Shown one piece after another: positions 5,720 to 12,433 of a DNA stretch of 43,168 nucleotides. The notes beneath the pieces are model-generated. The model was not told the DNA's origin, searched no databases, and was given only the letters and a program-made list of their open reading frames with translations. Where the stretch lies: positions 1 through 43,168 of the IMG/VR virus record IMGVR_UViG_3300047320_000341; one strand, 5' to 3'. The position numbers and the translations under genes are program-made. The stretch's first letter is position 1, and every line of letters begins with the position of its first letter. This stretch comes from a virus.

Positions 5720-7186
5720 ATGGCCACCTTAGAACTCCGCCCGCGCCAACTCGCGGTAGTCGATGCTGTGTCGAAGGCATTCGCAGCCGACAAAAATATT
5801 CTAGTCGTGGCACCGTGCGGCTTCGGTAAAACCGAGTTGGCCACCTATTTCGCCATGGCGACAAAAGCCAGGGGTAAGAGCACGTCATTCATCATGGATC
5901 GCATCAGTCTCGTCGAGCAAGCGTCCGAGCGCTTCGATAAATACGGCCTGGAGCACTCCATCAGCCAAGCGCAGAACCCGCGCCATCGGCCATGGGAAAA
6001 GGTCCATATTTGCAGCTTGCAGACCGTGTGCCGCAAGGGCTGGCTGCCGGTGTCGCTACAGATCGTCGACGAGTGCCATGTGCTGTCGACGGCGATGAAG
6101 GCGCGCCTGCAGGAGCGGGGCTGCTACACCATCGGCCTGACTGCCACGCCATTCACGAAAGGTCTGGGCAAATACTTCGATTGCGTGATCAATGCGGCCA
6201 CGACGAACGACTTGATCCGCGAGGGGTTGTTGGTACCGTTCCGCGTGTTCGCCGCATCCGAACCGGATATGACGGGCGCGAAGGTTGTCGCGGGCGAGTG
6301 GGCCGAAAAGGACGTTGAGGCACGGTCGCTGCCGATCGTCGGCGATGCAGTGGCCGGCTATATGGAGCACGGCGCCAACAAGAAGTTTATCGCGTTCGCT
6401 TCGTCGGTTGCGCATGCCGAGGAATTGCAAAAGCAGTTCTTGGCCGCCGGTGTCGTCTCGAATTTGTACACGTATCGGCAGAGCGATGACGAGCGCGCCG
6501 AGTCGGTCGCCGAATTCCGCAAGCCAGACAGTTACATTCGCGGCCTGATTAGCATCGAGAGCCTGACGCGTGGCTTTGACGTCGCCGATGTCGAGGTGCT
6601 AATTCTTGCACGGCCGCTGCGTAAGGCGCTGGCCGTGCATATCCAGATGCTGGGCCGCGTGCTGCGCACTGCGATCGAGGCCGGGAAAACAGAGGCGATT
6701 GTGCTGGACCATAGCGGCAATTGCATGCGCTTTTGGTCGCAAGTGCAGGACTTCTTCGAGAACGGGATCTCCGAACTTGACGACGGCAAGCCGAAGGAGG
6801 TAAAGGCCGCCAAGAAGGCCGATCGCAAGCCCGTCAAGTGCCCGTCGTGCTTCCACGTGCATGACCCACTGCCGGCGTGCCCGGCCTGCGGCAAGGTCTA
6901 CGAGCGTGGCGCCGAAATCCAGCACGTCGAAGGCGTCCTGAAAGAGGTCAAAGGCGGCAAGGCAGCACTGACCACCGAAGAAAAGCGTGACTTCTATTTG
7001 CAGCTTCGCGCCATCGCGGTCGAGCGCGGCTATAAGGACGGCTGGGCGGCGAACAAATACAAGGAAAAATTCGGCGCCTGGCCTGAGAGCACGGACGATG
7101 CCCCGCGCCCGGCCATCGCCGGAGTGCTGCGCTGGGTGAAGTCCCGCAATATCGCATTCGCCAAGGGCAAGCAGAGCAATGGATAG
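5720..7186 (+). CDS. Superfamily 2 DEAD/DEAH-type helicase with zinc ribbon, 488 aa
   Basis: ATP-driven nucleic acid helicase, probably for phage replication. Start taken at ATG 5720 behind GGAAG. Motifs in order: Walker A APCGFGKT (31-38), motif II DECH (117-120), motif III TAT (141-143), and motif VI QMLGRVLR (309-316). A four-cysteine zinc ribbon follows: C374, C377, C387, C390. The closest recognisable architecture is the RadD/YejH-like and phage DEAD-box group. The C-terminal 90 residues contain a WAANKYKEKFGAWP segment typical of these phage helicases. The gene overlaps the start of the primase gene by 8 bases, so the two are probably made together. Confidence 0.9.
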   Translation: MATLELRPRQLAVVDAVSKAFAADKNILVVAPCGFGKTELATYFAMATKARGKSTSFIMDRISLVEQASERFDKYGLEHSISQAQNPRHRPWEKVHICSLQTVCRKGWLPVSLQIVDECHVLSTAMKARLQERGCYTIGLTATPFTKGLGKYFDCVINAATTNDLIREGLLVPFRVFAASEPDMTGAKVVAGEWAEKDVEARSLPIVGDAVAGYMEHGANKKFIAFASSVAHAEELQKQFLAAGVVSNLYTYRQSDDERAESVAEFRKPDSYIRGLISIESLTRGFDVADVEVLILARPLRKALAVHIQMLGRVLRTAIEAGKTEAIVLDHSGNCMRFWSQVQDFFENGISELDDGKPKEVKAAKKADRKPVKCPSCFHVHDPLPACPACGKVYERGAEIQHVEGVLKEVKGGKAALTTEEKRDFYLQLRAIAVERGYKDGWAANKYKEKFGAWPESTDDAPRPAIAGVLRWVKSRNIAFAKGKQSNG

Positions 7187-8135
7187 TTTCATGAACTTCA
7201 TCGCCGCCAACGGCATCATCGCGCCCGACTACATCACGCCAGGCAAATGGATGCGCTGCCGGACCACGAATCACCCGCGCAAGAAAAACGGCAGCATCAA
7301 GCTGGCCGATGACGGCTTGGTCGGCTGGTGCCAGGACTATGCCGTACACGCCGAACCGCTCATGTGGCGCGCCAATGACTCGACAATATTTGTGGTGCCG
7401 ATCGACCGCGCAATGATCGCCAGGCGTAACGCCGAGCGCCGCGCCGGGCTGATCGCTGCCACGCTTGGCGCGCGCGAGTATTACGCCAAATGCCAGCCGC
7501 TGAAACATTCGCACGCCTACTTGGCCGCCAAAGGCTTCGGCGTCGCTGGCTGTCATGGCCTGCGCGTTGACGCTGGTGGCTGGCTCGTTATTCCGATGCT
7601 CTATAACGGCAAAATTCTCAGCCTGCAGCGCATTGCCCCGGACGGTGAGAAAAAATTCCATTTCGGCGCGACCACCAAGGGCGCGTACTACATCATCGAG
7701 CGGCCAGGATCGACGCTGACGGCGATTGCAGAAGGTTTCGCTACTGGCTTAACCATCTTCCACGCCGTGCCCACCTGTCGCGTTCTAGTGGCATTCAACG
7801 CCGGAAATCTTCCCGTCGTCGCGGCGAGCATCGCGCGCTTCGGCATGGGTGTCGTATGTGCTGACAACGACTGGGAAACGCACAACCGCATCGGCACGAA
7901 CCCGGGGCTGGATGCCGCCGTAAAGGCCGCAACGATTCTGGGCGTCGGCATTGCTTTTCCAGAGTGCGCAGGCAGCGACTGGAACGATTATTTGGCCGAG
8001 CGCACACAAGCCGTGATGGATGCCCAGGACTTCAGTTTCAGTCGCAAGCAAAGCCCATCGCACGTGCGAGCCAAGGTCTTTGCCGAAATCAAAATGCAGG
8101 TGATGCGTGAGGCCCGGCTGCTGCGGGCAGCGTAA
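7179..8135 (+). CDS. Toprim-domain primase, 318 aa
   Basis: Makes RNA primers for phage DNA replication. A Toprim domain is visible from about residue 180: IAEGFATGL with E185-G186, then CADND with D229 and D231, the acidic metal-binding residues of the fold. The N-terminus (residues 20-60) has Cys27 and Cys51 and a WCQDY motif, in place of a complete zinc-binding domain. The middle (residues 95-175) resembles the primase alpha/beta region of phage P4-type and Gp4-type primases. No helicase domain is attached; the separate helicase upstream may partner it. ATG 7179 overlaps the helicase stop; ATG 7191 is an alternative start. Confidence 0.85.
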   Translation: MDSFMNFIAANGIIAPDYITPGKWMRCRTTNHPRKKNGSIKLADDGLVGWCQDYAVHAEPLMWRANDSTIFVVPIDRAMIARRNAERRAGLIAATLGAREYYAKCQPLKHSHAYLAAKGFGVAGCHGLRVDAGGWLVIPMLYNGKILSLQRIAPDGEKKFHFGATTKGAYYIIERPGSTLTAIAEGFATGLTIFHAVPTCRVLVAFNAGNLPVVAASIARFGMGVVCADNDWETHNRIGTNPGLDAAVKAATILGVGIAFPECAGSDWNDYLAERTQAVMDAQDFSFSRKQSPSHVRAKVFAEIKMQVMREARLLRAA

Positions 8136-8139
8136 CGGA

Positions 8140-8400
8140 AAAGCAGGGCATCAAAGGTGGAGCGGACAACACCTCAAAAAATGTGCAACGGCCTGAATCG
8201 GCCCACACCGCAAAAAGACTGGCCCTGTCTAACCTTACAGGCGAGCCAACGCAGCGTTCCTGAAGCGACTGCAAGCAATCCGTAGGGGCAAGTGGTGAAA
8301 CAACCCTACGCGAGAGTGAATTCAGGCTCCTAGAGGGCGTGGTTTTTACGGAGAAATCGTAAAAATGGCGCGGTTGAAGATCAAGAGCTCAAGTCAAGAG
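8140..8400 (+). ncRNA. Structured RNA candidate, possibly an orphan HEARO/omega-RNA relative
   Basis: A 300-base stretch with no early-gene coding signal but dense complementarity in plus orientation. Stems: AGGTG/CACCT (8155-8159 with 8170-8174); GGCC-TGAATC-GGCC with TGTG/CACA outside; GCGG at 8162-8165, in the first loop, with CCGC near 8198-8201, a possible pseudoknot; TGGC..CCTGT/ACAGG..GCCA; GCAG..CTGC; GTAGGG/CCCTAC with a GUGAAAC loop; and TTTTTACG/CGTAAAAA. The shape and several conserved-looking strings remind me of HEARO RNAs, the omega-RNAs of IscB, many of which are found without the nuclease. No IscB or HNH gene is adjacent. Structure is well supported; the family name is memory and inference. 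Confidence 0.5.
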
Positions 8401-8460
8401 CTACTGCATCTCACCTTTGGGAAGCTATGGGCGAGCGGTTTTTTTATGTTGGAAAAAATG

Positions 8461-8769
8461 ATGAAATTACAAACTCAGCCGCTGCCCGAAAAGGTGGATC
8501 GCCGTTTGGAGGAGCTGTTGGAAATGAAGGAGTTCGACGCAGGGGAGGTTGCCTGGTGCCGCGCCACATACTGGGCAGCCCGCGCAGATTGGCACAAGAC
8601 CTTGGTCGATTGCTACGCCGCCGCATTGGCGAGGCAGGCGCAGATAGCCGGGAAAACCGCGTTCGCACGGCGAGAAAATGGCGCGCAACTCCGCATATCG
8701 CCTTTAGGTACAGCATCTCATGATGATGAGTGGTCATCAGTAAAAGACGAGTATTCAATGAGAAAGTAG
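8461..8769 (+). CDS. Hypothetical protein, 102 aa
   Basis: Function unknown. The ATG at 8461 has GGA at 8451-8453 with good spacing; ATG 8446 or 8458 are possible. An even earlier start at 8365 would run through the structured RNA and is unlikely. The product is helical: KVDRRLEELLEMKEFDAGEV, AWCRATYWAARADWHKTLVD, then AAALARQAQIAG and a polar tail. Tryptophan-rich helices of this type occur in small phage proteins between replication genes and the late antiterminator. Confidence 0.6.
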   Translation: MKLQTQPLPEKVDRRLEELLEMKEFDAGEVAWCRATYWAARADWHKTLVDCYAAALARQAQIAGKTAFARRENGAQLRISPLGTASHDDEWSSVKDEYSMRK

Positions 8770-8837
8770 CGGCACAGTCCGAATGACATGTCCAGAACAT
8801 CGGCTCTGCTATTCCGTATAAAGGAGAAAAACGTCCC

Positions 8838-9389
8838 ATGAATTTTGCTGAAAAATATGTCGCAGCCGTCAATTCGAGCAACCTGCAGGATGATGCCTAT
8901 CACCACCAGACCGAGGCGCTGATCGCCGCGGCGCTGGCCGATACCTCCGGCGGTGGCCTGGGCGCATTACTCAGTCGCGTGAAGTACAGCGACGGCACCA
9001 TCAACAAGCAGTTCGAGGGCAACCCGGCCAACCTGGTGCGGCTGCTGCGCATCTGGCACGAGGCCGTGAAGCTCAAGGGTGTCGAGCGGCGTTGGATCAA
9101 GTCGAACACTGCATGGGACCAGCAGGCCGCGCACGCGCTGTACGAACGGGTCGCCTACGCATCGCTGGCGCACTGGCTCGATGGGAAGTGCAAGGCCTGT
9201 GGCGGCGCCGGTCAGACGCCGGAGCGGCGCCTGTGCACGACCTGCAAGGGTAGCGGCCAGGCCGAGCTGCCCGCCGGTGGTTTCGAGCGTGAGAAGACGC
9301 TAGATATGGTCAGCGAATTGGAGGGGCTCATGCAGGCGCACAATTCGCGGGCCTCCAATCGTTTGCGCCGCCATTCAGGCTGTAGTTGA
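8838..9389 (+). CDS. Cys4 zinc-binding protein, candidate late antiterminator, 183 aa
   Basis: Mostly helical protein with a DnaJ-like zinc-binding knuckle pair: C118-x2-C121-G-G-A-G and C133-x2-C136-K-G-S-G. Several lambdoid Q-type antiterminators carry this C-x2-C-x-G-x-G pair within a helical protein of similar size. Position supports the idea: it is the last rightward gene before the accessory block and the terminase genes, and several intrinsic terminators punctuate the late operon downstream. GGAG lies 11 bases before the ATG, a long spacing. It ends by overlapping the convergent gene 9375-10064 by 15 bases. The antiterminator role is inference. Confidence 0.7.
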   Translation: MNFAEKYVAAVNSSNLQDDAYHHQTEALIAAALADTSGGGLGALLSRVKYSDGTINKQFEGNPANLVRLLRIWHEAVKLKGVERRWIKSNTAWDQQAAHALYERVAYASLAHWLDGKCKACGGAGQTPERRLCTTCKGSGQAELPAGGFEREKTLDMVSELEGLMQAHNSRASNRLRRHSGCS

Positions 9390-10064
9390 GAATTTATCTC
9401 CGTAGTCGCGAGGGAAATCGCCAGTGTGGATTTTTTCATTCTGCTGGCGTTCCCTGCCCATCAAATCCTGACGCCACTGCTCTTTTTGTGCTTGGTCTTT
9501 TGCGGCTTTCATCGCTTCGCAGATGTCCCTCATGTTTTTTACTTCCTGCCCAGCTTCTTTCATTGCATTCGATGTTTCGCAGAAAAGATCATGCTCATTT
9601 TGCGATATCTTTCCGTCATTAAGGTCGGTGGCTAATTGGTCGACCGTGTCTTGTAGTTTTTCGTTGAAATTATCTATTTCTTGTTGGGAATTAAGCGAGA
9701 TGCGTTGGTCAATTCCTGCAAAATTGAGGATGCCAAAATATCCTTTGTCAGATGTACCTTCTACGCGCCAAGTGATTCGACTATTCTGTTCGAGTCGCGA
9801 AATCACGCGCGAAAACTGCTCAGTATTGATTCTATTTGAGTCAGCATCAGTCCAAGGGATGATGGTGTATTGCCATAGACTCTCAGGTAATTTTTTGATC
9901 GCTTCGTTAAATGCCAATGCACCACTAAGTCCGCATTCACCAAGGGCTCCAGCAAAGTCGAGGTTGGTCGGATCTAACAGAATCGTTCTAGTTATAGTCA
10001 CATCTACCAAGGCGACCGGAACCCCGGCAATAGACCGGACGCGTCCTTTCCACTGGTCTGACAT
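9375..10064 (-). CDS. Accessory (moron) protein of unknown function, 229 aa
   Basis: Not recognised. An upstream start at 10136 exists, but GGGGAG lies 6 bases before the ATG at 10064 (MSDQWKGRVRSIAGVPVALV), so I use that. The N-terminal 130 residues are mixed alpha/beta (DVTITRTILLDP, WQYTIIPWTDADSNR, WRVEGTSDKGYFGILNFAGI); the C-terminal 100 are a long charged helix likely to form a coiled coil (EIDNFNEKLQDTVDQLATDL onward). No signal or membrane segment. It runs against the late genes, is AT-richer than them and has its own promoter, all typical of a moron expressed in the lysogen. Confidence 0.75.
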   Translation of the reverse strand: MSDQWKGRVRSIAGVPVALVDVTITRTILLDPTNLDFAGALGECGLSGALAFNEAIKKLPESLWQYTIIPWTDADSNRINTEQFSRVISRLEQNSRITWRVEGTSDKGYFGILNFAGIDQRISLNSQQEIDNFNEKLQDTVDQLATDLNDGKISQNEHDLFCETSNAMKEAGQEVKNMRDICEAMKAAKDQAQKEQWRQDLMGRERQQNEKIHTGDFPRDYGDKFSTTA

Positions 10065-10109
10065 GATCCGCTCCCCTATGAAAACGTTAAGATATGATCT
10101 GACAAAAGC

Positions 10110-10136
10110 TAAATATACACTTCGGTTAGCGGTCAA
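10110..10136 (-). promoter_or_regulatory. Possible promoter of the 9375-10064 gene
   Basis: Leftward TTGACC (10136-10131), 15-base spacer, then TATTTA (10115-10110), within an AT-rich leader. The spacer is short, so confidence is limited. The stretch 10137-10348 to the right holds no convincing gene. Confidence 0.35.
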
Positions 10137-10348
10137 ATCTCACCATTTGTAACAGTCTTGCCCAGATTTGGCTTGCGTTGCTATTCCGCTTCATGTAATC
10201 TAAGAAAACATACTCACTGCACTCGTAATGATCGCGTAAGCGGCACCGATAGCAGGGTTTCGCGCAGTGCCCAGCCTTCGATGGTTTCGCACGCGCATAC
10301 GCAGTGTGTCTTGCTCACCATGCACCGATAGCCGTGGGAGCAAAAATC

Positions 10349-10380
10349 GAAGCCCGCCCGAAAGGATCGCGGGCTTTTTG
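10349..10380. terminator. Bidirectional intrinsic terminator
   Basis: AGCCCGC (10351-10357) and GCGGGCT (10369-10375) form a 7-bp stem. Five T follow on the plus strand, and ATTTTT lies beyond the stem on the minus strand. It sits 4 bases after the stop of the leftward 10384-10611 gene, its most likely client. Confidence 0.8.
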
Positions 10381-10383
10381 TTG

Positions 10384-10611
10384 TTAGACGACGTTGCGAG
10401 GGGCGAGGAAGAGCACCTTATCCGCAGCAAAGAATATATCCACTTCATCGTTTCGAAGCATGTAAGTATTCTTTCCTACTTCGTCGATGGTACCGATGCG
10501 TGCCTTATCCTCACCAACGAAGCGTACTGACCATTTAATTTGTGCTTGCTTTTCCGGATCTGGAACATGGCGCGAAATGAACGACAGTGCGTCAAGGATT
10601 ACGTTGGTCAT
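10384..10611 (-). CDS. Accessory hypothetical protein, 75 aa
   Basis: Function unknown. GGA lies 5 bases before the ATG at 10611. The N-terminus is helical (VILDALSFISRHVPDPEKQA); the rest alternates short strands (IKWSVRFVGEDKARIGTIDE, TYMLRNDEVDIFFAADKVLF). Leftward orientation, own terminator at 10349-10380 and own upstream inverted repeat (CTAACA-TCT-TGTTAG at 10645-10659) make it a self-contained cassette within the accessory block. Confidence 0.65.
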   Translation of the reverse strand: MTNVILDALSFISRHVPDPEKQAQIKWSVRFVGEDKARIGTIDEVGKNTYMLRNDEVDIFFAADKVLFLAPRNVV

Positions 10612-10644
10612 AAAATTCCTTCAAAGTAATTGGAGTTGTCGATT

Positions 10645-10659
10645 CTAACATCTTGTTAG
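10645..10659. promoter_or_regulatory. Inverted repeat upstream of the 75-aa accessory gene
   Basis: CTAACA-TCT-TGTTAG is a perfect 6-base inverted repeat located about 35-50 bases before the leftward ATG at 10611. Size and place suit an operator. No clear promoter boxes were found around it. Confidence 0.35.
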
Positions 10660-10813
10660 AGCGAATTCTCGATGCTTCGCGTTTTTCATGGCGGAGGCAG
10701 TATGCGACACGTTGCCCCGTCCCATGAAGGAGTCGGTCCGCGACTACATGGACCGGCCGCGAGGGAATGGCTCGCTGGTTCGATTCCTGTGTAAAGTAAT
10801 AGAGATTCCTCCC

Positions 10814-10866
10814 CCGGCTCGAGCCGGACTTGCCACCGCCTGCATAGCTGCGTCGGTGGCCTTTTT
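10814..10866 (+). terminator. Palindrome and intrinsic terminator
   Basis: A perfect 14-base palindrome CCGGCTCGAGCCGG (10814-10827) is followed by GCCACCG (10832-10838) pairing with CGGTGGC (10854-10860) and then CTTTTTAT. It ends rightward transcription just before the small gene at 10880, or limits its expression. The stretch 10660-10813 has no credible gene. Confidence 0.7.
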
Positions 10867-10879
10867 ATTTGAGGTGGCT

Positions 10880-11086
10880 ATGAAACACCAATATCGTGTG
10901 CTCATCGAAACAATCATCGAGAAGAAAAAAAAGCTCGCTACCGCAGTCGCCATGAAGCACGACGCTGAGCAAGCCTTGATGCAGGCAAACGGCTACGTGG
11001 ACCTCAATACAGCCAGCCTCGACGTAAGCGAACAAGCGCTCCGCGAGCTCGAAGTATCGATCTTTGGATTAGAAGCCCAGGGTTGA
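10880..11086 (+). CDS. Small coiled-coil protein, 68 aa
   Basis: Function unknown. I start at ATG 10880, after the terminator, behind GAGGTG, instead of the longer reading from 10688 that would cross the terminator hairpin. The product has a basic helix (LIETIIEKKKKLATAVAMKH) and a second acidic helix (SEQALRELEVSIFGLEAQG), likely a helical hairpin or coiled coil. Its last 18 bases overlap the convergent gene 11069-11374. Confidence 0.55.
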   Translation: MKHQYRVLIETIIEKKKKLATAVAMKHDAEQALMQANGYVDLNTASLDVSEQALRELEVSIFGLEAQG

Positions 11087-11374
11087 CTCTAGTACGCCCG
11101 GCCATTCTAGTGGGCCTTTCGTGGCCTTCTGGCGATTGTCTACATCGATAACGACCATGATATCTTTTGTTGAATTGAAGTCACTGCCGAGGTACAGATC
11201 ACTGCATAAGCCTTGCGCCGTGTTCACGGCCTTCAATATATAAAACGAGGAGGTCTCGTCCCACACGGCTCCGCTGCTACCTGCAATCGCAACCACTTTT
11301 GATTTAAAAGATTCATATCTTTGTTGATAACTTTCATCGCTCTTGATCCGAAAACTAATAATGAAGTGAGTCAT
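11069..11374 (-). CDS. Accessory hypothetical protein, 101 aa
   Basis: Function unknown. GGAG lies 6 bases before the ATG at 11374. The protein begins MTHFIISFRIKSDESYQQRY, continues SFKSKVVAIAGSSGAVWDET and SSFYILKA, and ends with a DIMVVIDVDN strand. The order strand, helix, strand, strand is like a ferredoxin-type fold as in Cas2 and VapD-like proteins, but the resemblance is weak and I do not claim nuclease activity. Leftward, AT-rich, with an inverted repeat before it; a moron candidate. Confidence 0.65.
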   Translation of the reverse strand: MTHFIISFRIKSDESYQQRYESFKSKVVAIAGSSGAVWDETSSFYILKAVNTAQGLCSDLYLGSDFNSTKDIMVVIDVDNRQKATKGPLEWPGVLESTLGF

Positions 11375-11390
11375 TTTACGCTCCATTGAG

Positions 11391-11407
11391 TTGTTGAATT
11401 CCAACAA
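11391..11407. promoter_or_regulatory. Inverted repeat upstream of the 101-aa accessory gene
   Basis: TTGTTG-AATTC-CAACAA lies 17-33 bases before the leftward ATG at 11374. It could be an operator or a stem at the mRNA start. Seen directly; role inferred. Confidence 0.35.
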
Positions 11408-11440
11408 TATCACAATTGCCAAATGCATAATAGGTGCCGC

Positions 11441-11584
11441 ATGTCGCTACTCGCGTTGATGCTGATCCTGTTCAGCGCCGACAAGCCCGCACCACTTTCC
11501 AGCGCGCCGCGCGCGCCCACCAGCACCTGGCCATACCCATGTGGCACAGTCCTGCCCGCAGCAAGCGATGGCAGCACGGCCTAA
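11441..11584 (+). CDS. Possible 47-aa small protein at the head of the late operon
   Basis: ATG 11441 with AGGTG 5 bases upstream; stop TAA 11582-11584. It begins with a hydrophobic stretch MSLLALMLILFSADKPAPL and continues with a Pro/Ser-rich tail. Its end overlaps the preferred HNH start (11568), consistent with coupling. It could be a small membrane or exported peptide, or simply a leader reading frame. Confidence 0.35.
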   Translation: MSLLALMLILFSADKPAPLSSAPRAPTSTWPYPCGTVLPAASDGSTA

Positions 11585-11984
11585 GACCATCTGCCGCAAG
11601 GTGGCGTGTGGCGCCCTGGTCGATGAACCAGGCTACTGCGCGAAGCACGCCCAGCAGGCCGTGGGCTGGAACCGCTCGCACGGCGACAAGAGCAGCAGCG
11701 AGCGTGGGTATGGCGCCGCATGGCGCAAGCGCCGTGAGCGTGTCCTGATGCGCGACTGTGGCCTGTGCCAGATCAAAGGACCCCACTGCACGACGATTGC
11801 CCGCGAGGTCGACCACAAGGTCAACAAGGAGCACGCGCGCGCCCTGGGATGGACGGAAGATCAGATCGAGGACGAATCGAACCTGCAGTCGGCCTGCCCG
11901 AGCTGTCACGCCGAGAAGACGCAGACGGAAAGGGGAGGGCGGGTCGAAAGTCTGGGCCGCACGCGCGTAGGACCGACTGGGTAA
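11568..11984 (+). CDS. HNH endonuclease next to terminase, 138 aa
   Basis: Phage HNH nuclease that helps terminase during DNA packaging. Visible: an N-terminal cysteine pair region (CRKVACGALVDEPGYCAKH), the motif GYGAAWRKRRERVLMRD, C-x2-C in CGLC, the catalytic EVDHKV, and the C-terminal NLQSACPSCHAEKT. HNH proteins encoded directly before the small terminase are known to be required for specific DNA cleavage in HK97-type phages. ATG 11541 is an alternative start, giving 147 aa. Confidence 0.9.
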   Translation: MAARPKTICRKVACGALVDEPGYCAKHAQQAVGWNRSHGDKSSSERGYGAAWRKRRERVLMRDCGLCQIKGPHCTTIAREVDHKVNKEHARALGWTEDQIEDESNLQSACPSCHAEKTQTERGGRVESLGRTRVGPTG

Positions 11985-12028
11985 CCCTTTTTTTATTTCC
12001 ACAAAATTCGTGTTTTGGATTTCCGGCC

Positions 12029-12430
12029 ATGAGCAGACCTCGCACCCCCTCGAACGTGCTCGATGCGCGCGGCGCGTTTAAGAAAAATCCGAACCGCGCG
12101 CGCCCGGATGAGCCCAGTTCGGAGGGGGAAATCGGCGATCCGCCGGAGCGTTTTACGGAAGATCAGCGCGCCGCCTGGGGGGATTTTGCACGGACGTGTC
12201 ACGCCGGCGTGCTCGGTGGCGCCGACCGCATAGCGCTGGAAATCGCCGCGGTGCTGCTGGCGGATTTCCGGGTGAACCCGGCGGACTTTCCGGCGGCCAA
12301 GCTGGCCCGGCTCGATTCATTGCTTGGCCGATTCGGCATGACGCCGTCGGACCGGTCGAAGGTGAAGGCACCGAAAAAGGAAGCAGCGAACGCATTCAAA
12401 AAGCTTGTAAAGAAGCGAGGCGCTGCGTGA
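12029..12430 (+). CDS. terS: Terminase small subunit, P27 family, 133 aa
   Basis: Recognises the packaging site of phage DNA and recruits the large subunit. The N-terminus RGAFKKNPNRARPDEP is characteristic of P27-type small terminases, followed by helical segments (FTEDQRAAWGDFARTCHAGV, DRIALEIAAVLLADF) and a basic Lys-rich end. Start ATG 12029 has only a distant GGA. The stop at 12428-12430 lies 3 bases before the large subunit start, the standard pairing. Confidence 0.9.
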   Translation: MSRPRTPSNVLDARGAFKKNPNRARPDEPSSEGEIGDPPERFTEDQRAAWGDFARTCHAGVLGGADRIALEIAAVLLADFRVNPADFPAAKLARLDSLLGRFGMTPSDRSKVKAPKKEAANAFKKLVKKRGAA

Positions 12431-12433
12431 TAC

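Noticed and set aside
8136-8460. Group I or group II intron
   Set aside because: No domain V-like hairpin, no group I core motifs that I can place, no intron protein, and it lies between genes rather than inside one.
8365-8460. N-terminal extension of the 102-aa gene starting at 8365
   Set aside because: The extension would be translated from the structured RNA region and its sequence does not look like a protein; a start with correct spacing exists at 8461.
10200-10448. Leftward reading frame of 82 codons
   Set aside because: It crosses the terminator at 10349-10380 and overlaps the better supported 10384-10611 gene; no ribosome binding site at the shorter start.
10690-10810. A tRNA-like segment with GGTTCGATTCC resembling a T-arm
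   Set aside because: The T-stem has a mismatch and a wobble, and no acceptor stem or anticodon arm can be built at the right distance; at most a decayed remnant.
11069-11374. Cas2-like or VapD-like nuclease
   Set aside because: Only the order of strands and helices is reminiscent; no conserved catalytic residue could be identified and no partner gene is present.
11434-11540. CRISPR array or insertion sequence in the accessory block
   Set aside because: No regularly spaced repeats and no transposase gene or terminal inverted repeats were found anywhere in the window.
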